Position numbers and translations under genes: made by a program
The notes under the pieces: generated by a model
What the model was told of the DNA's origin: nothing
Seen by the model: the letters and a program-made list of their open reading frames with translations, nothing else
The model's database searches: none
Part shown: positions 57,946 to 64,000 of the stretch, one piece after another
How the letters are laid out: the number at the start of each line of letters is the position of its first letter
Numbering within the stretch: the first letter of the stretch is position 1
Assembly (NCBI GenBank): GCA_949357655.1
Contig: CASHTG010000004.1
Location: forward strand, 1,157,051 to 1,221,050
Length of the DNA: 64,000 bases
Reading direction: 5' to 3'
Source: Parascedosporium putredinis
Lineage: Eukaryota; Ascomycota; Sordariomycetes; Microascales; Microascaceae

Positions 57946-60541
57946 AGATGCTAGTAGCAGGTGGTTTGAATAGATGTGATTCGGGGGTAAATGTGCTGTT
58001 CGTATTTGCTGCTTAGATCCTTCTTAGGATCTATTTCTCTTTGAGATTTCTATAGTTTTATAGCTAATAGATATAGCATTTATTAGGTGTGTTGCTAAAA
58101 CGACCCCTTCTTAATCTCACTTGTGGGCAGTTTAGCTAAAAACGTTGACTTGAGCCACGAGGCGTCTTTTTCCCCATCGATTCATACATTGGAGAAAGAC
58201 ACCGCCTCTAATAAAAGTTTCCCTGCCCTAACTTCACGTTTAGGGTGAACTAGATGGGAGTGATTTTATGGTGTCGCCGTCTGTTCAGGAGGACACCCTA
58301 CGCCCTTCATAGATGCCTGATGCGAGCTGATGATGTCAGGGAACCTCCCTCTTCACGCGCTAGGCAGGTAGAAGAGGCCACCTGATGCCATGAGGTATGA
58401 GCCTCCCTTGGGCTTCTCTTATCTTGCTTTGGTGCTGGGATGCTGGGAGGCTCTAAGTTGGGCTGGGCCCGAAAAGCAACTTAGGGCTTTGACTTAGCAT
58501 AATCCCTTTTGTTTTGTGATTTGCGGATCCGGGGCTTTGTCTAGCAGGTACCATAGTCTGAATTATTGAAATCACTTTAACTGTATACTGTGTAAGCCTT
58601 CTCAGATATGTACCCTCTCGCCAAACCTGAAGTCACAAGTTGCGTTCGATCCCTTCCTCATAGCAGGGTAGGAGTGTCCCTCCAGCCCTCTAATTAGAGA
58701 CATAGCCCTAGAAACCAACAAGGAAACCCCCGATTGCTAAGAATAGTATGAAGGGTGTTGCGCATCACTGGATATTAACAGCAGCAACTCTGAAGCCTGC
58801 TAGCCCCTCCTGTGTAGGTGTAACTCTCCAGTCGCCTAGGCTGCCCACGTATGATGGCGACGATCCTCTCCAGGCCCCTAATAACTCATAGGCTATAGCC
58901 TAGGATTGGTCTCTTGATAAAGAAACTCGCCACGCCACCGCTCCCATCCCTCACCTGGCTTTAAGCCCCCAGGAGCTGATATCCTTGAGGAACTTACCCT
59001 TTGAAACACCCCTCTCAAACGAAGAATAAAACATGTTTAACGACAAAAAGGAATGAGGACTTACCTGTGTTCTGCCGATCCCCAGATATAAAACTTCAAG
59101 ATCATAGCCTAAAACACTATCTTGCTTCTCGGTGCTATGAGGTCGCGGTTTTAATAGATATTCAATTAGGTAGAGACTCTAGAGGCAATTCTAGCAACCA
59201 GTTTTTTACCCTTCCCACTCACTTAAACCCTGATAATGGCACTTTACTTGCACATCCCCGAATTTTATTCTATGCTCGCCGGCCGGTTTTAGCATAAGTA
59301 TATCCTTATCTAGATAGGACTTCTGGGATCCTAGTTTATCCCGAATAAGCCCGATGTGTAGTCGACCGGCACCGCTCTATATTACTCTTCAATCTATTAG
59401 GGGAGGGGGAGGACGAAAATATGAGCCTAGCGTATATATAACCTCTTGTTTCGATCTAAGCAAAGATTCAAAACGCTGCACAACCAGCACGCATAACTTC
59501 CTGAAGGAGTACCCTCCCCCTTCCCCGCAATCGCATAATAGGGAAAGACTCACCCTTGTTCAGGGTGAACTAGAGGCTTAGGTGGTCGAGATGGAGAAAG
59601 AGAGGGGGAAAAGATACTGATAGAAGTAATATAAAAAAGTAAAAATAAAAAGACGCCCTTATTCCATAGACTGTCACGAGGACACGCAATTTACATCTCG
59701 GTTTTAGGTGAAAGGGTTCTAATTTTAAAAGAGAATCCCGCACTGTATGGTCACGGCCCGCGCCGCTGGCCATCTAAAGTCCACATGTATATGTAGTCAA
59801 AGTCAATATTTCCGCAAGGCTCGCGCCTAGACTACTATATACCTTCCGGGATGTGGTAGGCATGCATCTCGGTATCTGCGATTGGTCGATACACCCATCT
59901 ATGGATGTATCACAAAACCAACCTTTCAGCTCCTCCGAGCAGTGCCCCCGCATATCTATTTTCATCCTTCATGTTTCCTTCCTTAAGGCTCTGGATACGA
60001 AGGGGACTTTCTTGCTTTCTTACGGAAGAGGAGGAATTCTCTTCTGATTAAGGTATATACTTAGACGCCGATGCGGTGATTGGTAGATACTATAGGCGTA
60101 GGCAACATCGACGCTCAATCAATCATTGCCACTCCTGGATCGACATGCAGAAGGGCTGGGAGGTCGCGACCGATGGACTGTGATGTCACTGCCGGTGAGG
60201 CGCCGAGGCGTCAAGTACGAGAAGCATCCTTTTCGTATAATCTCGACAGCACAATGATTGTTGGGAGAGATGGCTGTTTCCGTAGCACCTGATACAAAAA
60301 TGGATTGCTCGACCAGGCTGCAAGGCGAGGCCTGACCTATTAAGCCAAGGTGGGGTACGCTACCATCCATGAAGAGCGCTAAAGCTTAGGGTTAGGGTTC
60401 AAGTAGCCTTAAGAACAAAACCAAGTATAAAGCGCCGAAGAGGGATACCATGGCTCCGGATTTTCTCTTCATATTCTTCCTGCATGCAGGCCCTTTCTCA
60501 TCATCTTAGAGTTGCTATCCGTCGCCATACCATTCACCGAA
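57946..60541. other. Repeat-like, gene-free subtelomeric DNA
   Basis: 2.6 kb with short open frames on both strands but no family. A 13-base string AGGGTGAACTAGA occurs at 58242 and again at 59562, hinting at old repeat copies. TATAAAG at about 60424-60430 lies about 115 bases before the next start and may be its TATA box. Confidence 0.45.
60386..60397 (+). repeat. Interstitial telomeric repeat, two TTAGGG units
   Basis: Two tandem TTAGGG units, in the same orientation as the terminal array 3.3 kb away, lie about 150 bases before the next gene. Confidence 0.7.
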
Positions 60542-62585
60542 ATGTCAAGGCCTACAAGAAACTACCTTCGTTGCCAGCATGACTCCTCAGACGAAATCGA
60601 GATCATGGCCGCCAAGCATCGACACACGGCCGACGACCAGGAAGTCGAGGAGCAGAGCCTAGAAGGGAAGGTTCAAAAGGAGCAGTTACAACGCTACTGG
60701 ACCCGGCCACTTGCCGTCATCTTTATCCCAGCTATTATTACTGCGTATTACGGCGTTATATGGTATTACCTGCTGCAGGAAAATCGGAGCGATAAAGCCG
60801 CTAAATACCGCACATTTTCGGGCTCCGTCATCTTCTACTCGTGGTTCATCGTGGGCGTTTTCGGTCTATCATGGTCAAAGTTTGGGCTCCTCGGCCTCGA
60901 GACCTCTATGCTTAACTCGCGTCGTTGGGCGGCGCCAAACTTAGTCTCAGTCCTGTGGCACTCCGACAATACCTGGAATAGCCCTTCAGGCTGGTATAGG
61001 GGTTTGTAGCCGCCTTCCAGCGGAGGATTTACCCACTATGGGTGCTCCTCGCTTTTCTCAGCTTTATCCCTTTCATTGTCCTCCCACTATCGGGCCTCAC
61101 CTTTGAGATTAGCGATGGCTATATCAAAATTCCGGATGCCCCCTATGTCCGTGGACGAAACAGCAGTACCATGAACGATCGATACGAATCCAAAGATGAT
61201 GATCACCCAGCACAGACAGCATGGCGGGTCGGCTACATTCCAACACTGCCGGGACTTGGAATCATTTATACCGCTTTGTCCGTCGACCGGACTCAGCACG
61301 CTGGTTTTGACAGTGTGCCAAATACATTTCCCCTATCCGAATCCTCCCCGGAGCTTTTTCTCGCGCCGCAAGCTAACACACCGGTATCCGGCAAGGCATG
61401 GGGCTTACTGGTTAGCTATAACTGCTCCATTGTCAGGACGGCATCCGAGTTTACTATTTTAAGCCAAAAGTCCACCTCATCACTCGATCCATCTAGTAGT
61501 ACCGCATCCTCGCATATCAAATTGACAACTCCTTTGCGCGATGTTATTACTCTATGGAATACCACCTCGATTGAATACAATCTGCTCAACGTTCAAGCGT
61601 ATTTTGAAATCGGAGTGAGCCGCTCAACCTTGCAGAAGACGTGGTACAACAGTGATGACACAGACCTTGCATTGAAAGGGGGATCACTCCAACCGTGTTC
61701 GAGTACGCCGTGTGGCAGTACCGCACTGAGCGATCCTATGGTGACGATGGCTTCTTTTTAATTCCACCATTGGGACCTTCATTGAAGATATAGGCAGCCC
61801 CATGGTACAATTGGATAATGGCACATATGCTCTCAACACCACGTTTTTCCTTGCAAGAGGAACGGAAGAGGGCCGGCGAATCGATGTGAGCCAGTTTAAG
61901 GAGCTGACAGAAATCACACACGCTCCCACCAAAGGACTAGGAGCCGCTGCCCCTATCGGAGTTCGATGTGTCTCGACTTCGACGACGGGAACGGCAAAGA
62001 TAGATGGCGCAACGTCTACCTTTCGTGATTTCCAGCGGCTAGACCCCATCTTTGATTCGGCGCATGACTTTGGCCCATCGAGATTTGGAACTACTGCTAC
62101 ACAAATGCTGCACGGCCAGTTTTACAGGAATTTTGTGGCGAGCGGTCTGCCCGGACGACGGCCCCAGTCCAACAGTCATTTTTTCACAATTTATCGACAG
62201 CCAAGCCCTTCTGCGTTCAGTGAGTCTGGCATACGCTTTAGATGCCTACGACCTCATATACGGCATTAGCTCAGGCCATAAGCGCGAGTGGTTAGAGCCT
62301 GCCCTGACATCGTCGCGTAAGGGTAAGATTCTAAGTGTCGCCTCACTGGTGCCGGATAGAAGACTAGGACACGTTCTTTTCGGAATGCTCTGCGCGTGGT
62401 CGCTGCTATCGGCTGGTCTGGGAATGTGCTATGGCTTCCGTGAAAAGCCTGCTGACACACTAGATGGGTACGCGATGCTCCGGAAGGGCGCGCATAGGGC
62501 GGACGAGCTCATGAGAGATGCAGACTTTTTAAGCGGGAAGCCATTTAACAATAGCAGGACTCTACGGGGGCTTAAAAGCAGTTAG
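60542..62585 (+). CDS. Large multi-pass membrane protein of unknown function, three to five frame breaks
   Basis: The start MSRPTRNYLRCQHDSSDE leads to a charged cytosolic segment, then spans around PLAVIFIPAIITAYYGVIWY and FSGSVIFYSWFIVGVFGLSW. One G added at the G4 60999-61002 gives GFVAAFQRRIYPLWVLLAFL and a third span, FLSFIPFIVLPLSGLTF. A long outer domain with sequons (NSS, NCS, NTT, NGT) follows. One-base losses at the G5 61678-61682 and T5 61755-61759 restore TVFEYAVWQYRTERSYGDDG then NSTIGTFIEDIGSPM. A further break near 62140-62190 leads to FSQFIDSQALLRSVSLAYAL. The last span is LGHVLFGMLCAWSLLSAGLG with a short tail. The topology resembles the gene at 21.5 kb. It is the last gene before the telomere. 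Function unknown. Confidence 0.78.
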
Positions 62586-63320
62586 GTTTTAGGTTATATA
62601 CGATTCATTAATAACATAACGATTTCCCATCATAATAGATCTTAGCGGTAATAGAGAGACTAAGGGTTGTCAAGACCCAGCCGGAAAGGAGACCCGGAAG
62701 GGAGGCCTGGCGGTGAGGAACAGTAGTAAAGTGTAAAAGTTCAGAGTAACAAGCCGACCGCGCCGCCAGCGGCCAGGGCGGCCCCAGACATACCAGCCAC
62801 CAGGACTATAGGCAGCTTTCCTCAGAAAGCCGCTAGAGGGTATAGCAGCTAGGATAGGATCACTACCTATATAAGGAACTAAGTAGACCTTAGAGGAAAG
62901 GAAGTTCTATATTCTTTCTAGTAGTTAATTTAAATATTATAATAGGTATAGGGTAGCACTAGCTGAAAGCTATCCTATCACCTATTCTATAATGAACTCT
63001 ATATAGAGTTCATTTAAATCATATAGTACTATATTTCCCTACAAAAAATATAGGGGTAGAGTTCATTTATTTTCATATAGTAAAATAAACTCTACATTTT
63101 TATATATATACCTTTTCAAAACCTATATAAGAATAAACTAGATTTCTTAAAGTATTTAATAGCTAAGTATTACCTTTATATAATATCTATTAAATTAATA
63201 ATAGTAAGTTAAAGTTACTAGAAATTCTAACCTTAGATTTCAAGTAGCTAATCAGGATAAAGTTAGGTAGCTATATAAGCTATATACTATATAAATATCA
63301 ATTTCCACTATACCTATTAC
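62586..63320. other. Subtelomeric spacer: GC-rich patch, then AT-rich DNA
   Basis: A GC-rich stretch at about 62660-62800 is followed by AT-rich sequence dominated by TATA-type words. No gene is seen. It holds the palindrome at 62991-63014. Confidence 0.6.
62991..63014. repeat. Perfect 24-bp palindrome
   Basis: The 12-base half AATGAACTCTAT is followed directly by its reverse complement. Related GAGTTCATT and AACTC words recur in inverted orientation at about 63058-63096, forming a second, imperfect palindrome. Confidence 0.8.
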
Positions 63321-63443
63321 TACTATTAGGGTAAGGGCACTATATAATCTAGTTATATCTATAGTTAGGATATACTATTAGGGTAAGAGTACTATATAAT
63401 CTAATTATATCTATAGTTAGGATATATTATTAAGGTAAGAACT
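63321..63443. repeat. 52-bp tandem array (about 2.4 copies)
   Basis: Units at 63321-63372 and 63373-63424, and a partial one from 63425, each open TACTATTAGGGTAAG or a close variant and share a CTATAGTTAGGATA end. Copies differ by a few substitutions. The opening contains TTAGGG. Confidence 0.85.
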
Positions 63444-63450
63444 TAGGGTT

Positions 63451-63633
63451 AGTATACTATACCTTTATATAAAGCTATCCTTCTTTAAAAAATATTATAG
63501 TATACTATACTTTTATATAAAGCTATCCTTCTTTAAAAAGAATATTATAGTATATTATACCTTTATATAAAGCTATCCTTCTTTAAAAAATATTATAGTA
63601 AAGTTACCTTTATATAAAGTTATTCTATACTAG
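63451..63633. repeat. 48-50-bp tandem array (about 3.5 copies)
   Basis: Units at 63451-63498, 63499-63548 and 63549-63596, with a partial fourth, each carry AGTATACTATAC, then TTTATATAAAGCTATCC and a TTCTTTAAAA stretch. Unit two has a two-base expansion. Confidence 0.88.
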
Positions 63634-63707
63634 TAATAGCACTTTATAGTTTAAGTTTAAGTTTATATATAAAGTTAAGTTTATTTATTCTAGGTATTTA
63701 AGCTTTT

Positions 63708-63970
63708 TTAGGGTTAGGGTTAGGGTTAGGGTTAGGGTTAGGGTTAGGGTTAGGGTTAGGGTTAGGGTTAGGGTTAGGGTTAGGGTTAGGGTTAGGGTTA
63801 GGGTTAGGGTTAGGGTTAGGGTTAGGGTTAGGGTTAGGGTTAGGGTTAGGGTTAGGGTTAGGGTTAGGGTTAGGGTTAGGGTTAGGGTTAGGGTTAGGGT
63901 TAGGGTTAGGGTTAGGGTTAGGGTTAGGGTTAGGGTTAGGGTTAGGGGTTAGGTTAGGGTTAGGGGGTTA
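63708..63970 (+). repeat. Telomere, TTAGGG array (about 44 repeats)
   Basis: Uninterrupted TTAGGG units run to about 63943, after which units vary (an extra G, a missing G, two extra Gs). G-rich strand orientation shows that this is the right-hand chromosome end. The array length reflects the assembled reads only. Variation at the tip may be read error, since it lies next to adapter sequence. Confidence 0.97.
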
Positions 63971-64000
63971 GAGCAATACGTAACTGAACGAAGTACAATC
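63971..64000. other. Untrimmed Oxford Nanopore adapter sequence (artefact)
   Basis: From 63972 the bases AGCAATACGTAACTGAACGA and those after it match the reverse complement of the standard ligation-kit adapter (from memory of that adapter), with only the last few bases differing. This is not genomic DNA and should be removed from the annotation. Confidence 0.93.

Noticed and set aside
58881..59340. Possible transposon or reverse-transcriptase remnant
   Set aside because: No catalytic motif or terminal repeats could be read in any frame. Only the 13-base string shared with 58242 hints at repeats.
63321..63633. CRISPR-like array
   Set aside because: The genome is fungal and the units are contiguous tandem repeats without unique spacers.

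Overview
The window is the right-hand end of a filamentous ascomycete chromosome. It ends in about 44 TTAGGG repeats running 5'->3' toward the end, and genes carry short (50-100 bp) introns with GTAAGT-type donors and CTAAC/CTGAC-like branch sites. Gene content is typical of fungal accessory DNA: Zn2Cys6 and C2H2 regulators, a PDR-type ABC transporter, secreted hydrolases, GPI-anchored and cysteine-rich surface proteins, and LovD-like serine hydrolases. The species cannot be fixed from the sequence alone; a Pezizomycotina origin is an inference.

Layout. 0-10 kb: amidase 3' end, a short-chain dehydrogenase (SDR), a C2H2 regulator, a secreted type-B carboxylesterase and a divergent glycogen synthase. 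12-24 kb: PDR transporter, an SGNH-like secreted hydrolase divergent from a Zn2Cys6 regulator, and a large multi-pass membrane protein. 24-33 kb: a cysteine-rich GPI protein hidden by two frame breaks, a DUF7136-like GPI protein, a beta-lactamase-fold hydrolase, a small cysteine-rich secreted protein and an SMP-30 lactonase. 35-39 kb: a Baeyer-Villiger-type monooxygenase divergent from a 6-methylsalicylate-decarboxylase-like amidohydrolase, next to an alcohol dehydrogenase relic. 41-42.5 kb: a secreted two-module carbohydrate-binding-like protein. 45-51.4 kb: an SDR, a Zn2Cys6 regulator and a second LovD-like hydrolase, all open without frame repair. 51.5-57 kb is degraded, AT-rich DNA with a dead regulator. 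57-62.6 kb: a cysteine-rich single-pass surface protein and a second large membrane protein. 62.6-64 kb: AT-rich tandem arrays, the telomere, and 30 bases of non-biological adapter.

Two cross-cutting observations matter most. (1) The last bases match the Oxford Nanopore ligation adapter. (2) Some 25-30 frame breaks in otherwise well-conserved genes are each explained by loss of one base, nearly always in a short mononucleotide run. Together they suggest residual nanopore homopolymer under-calling, so most broken genes here are probably intact in the organism. Genuine relics (ADH at 38.8 kb, regulator at 53.6 kb) look different: they carry substitutions, stops and missing domains.

A possible functional group is the oxygenase / lactonase / decarboxylase set at 32-38.4 kb, whose enzymes could act in succession on aromatic or cyclic ketone substrates. 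The promoter shared by the oxygenase and decarboxylase holds a CGG-N8-CCG element of the type bound by Zn2Cys6 regulators. This grouping is inference.
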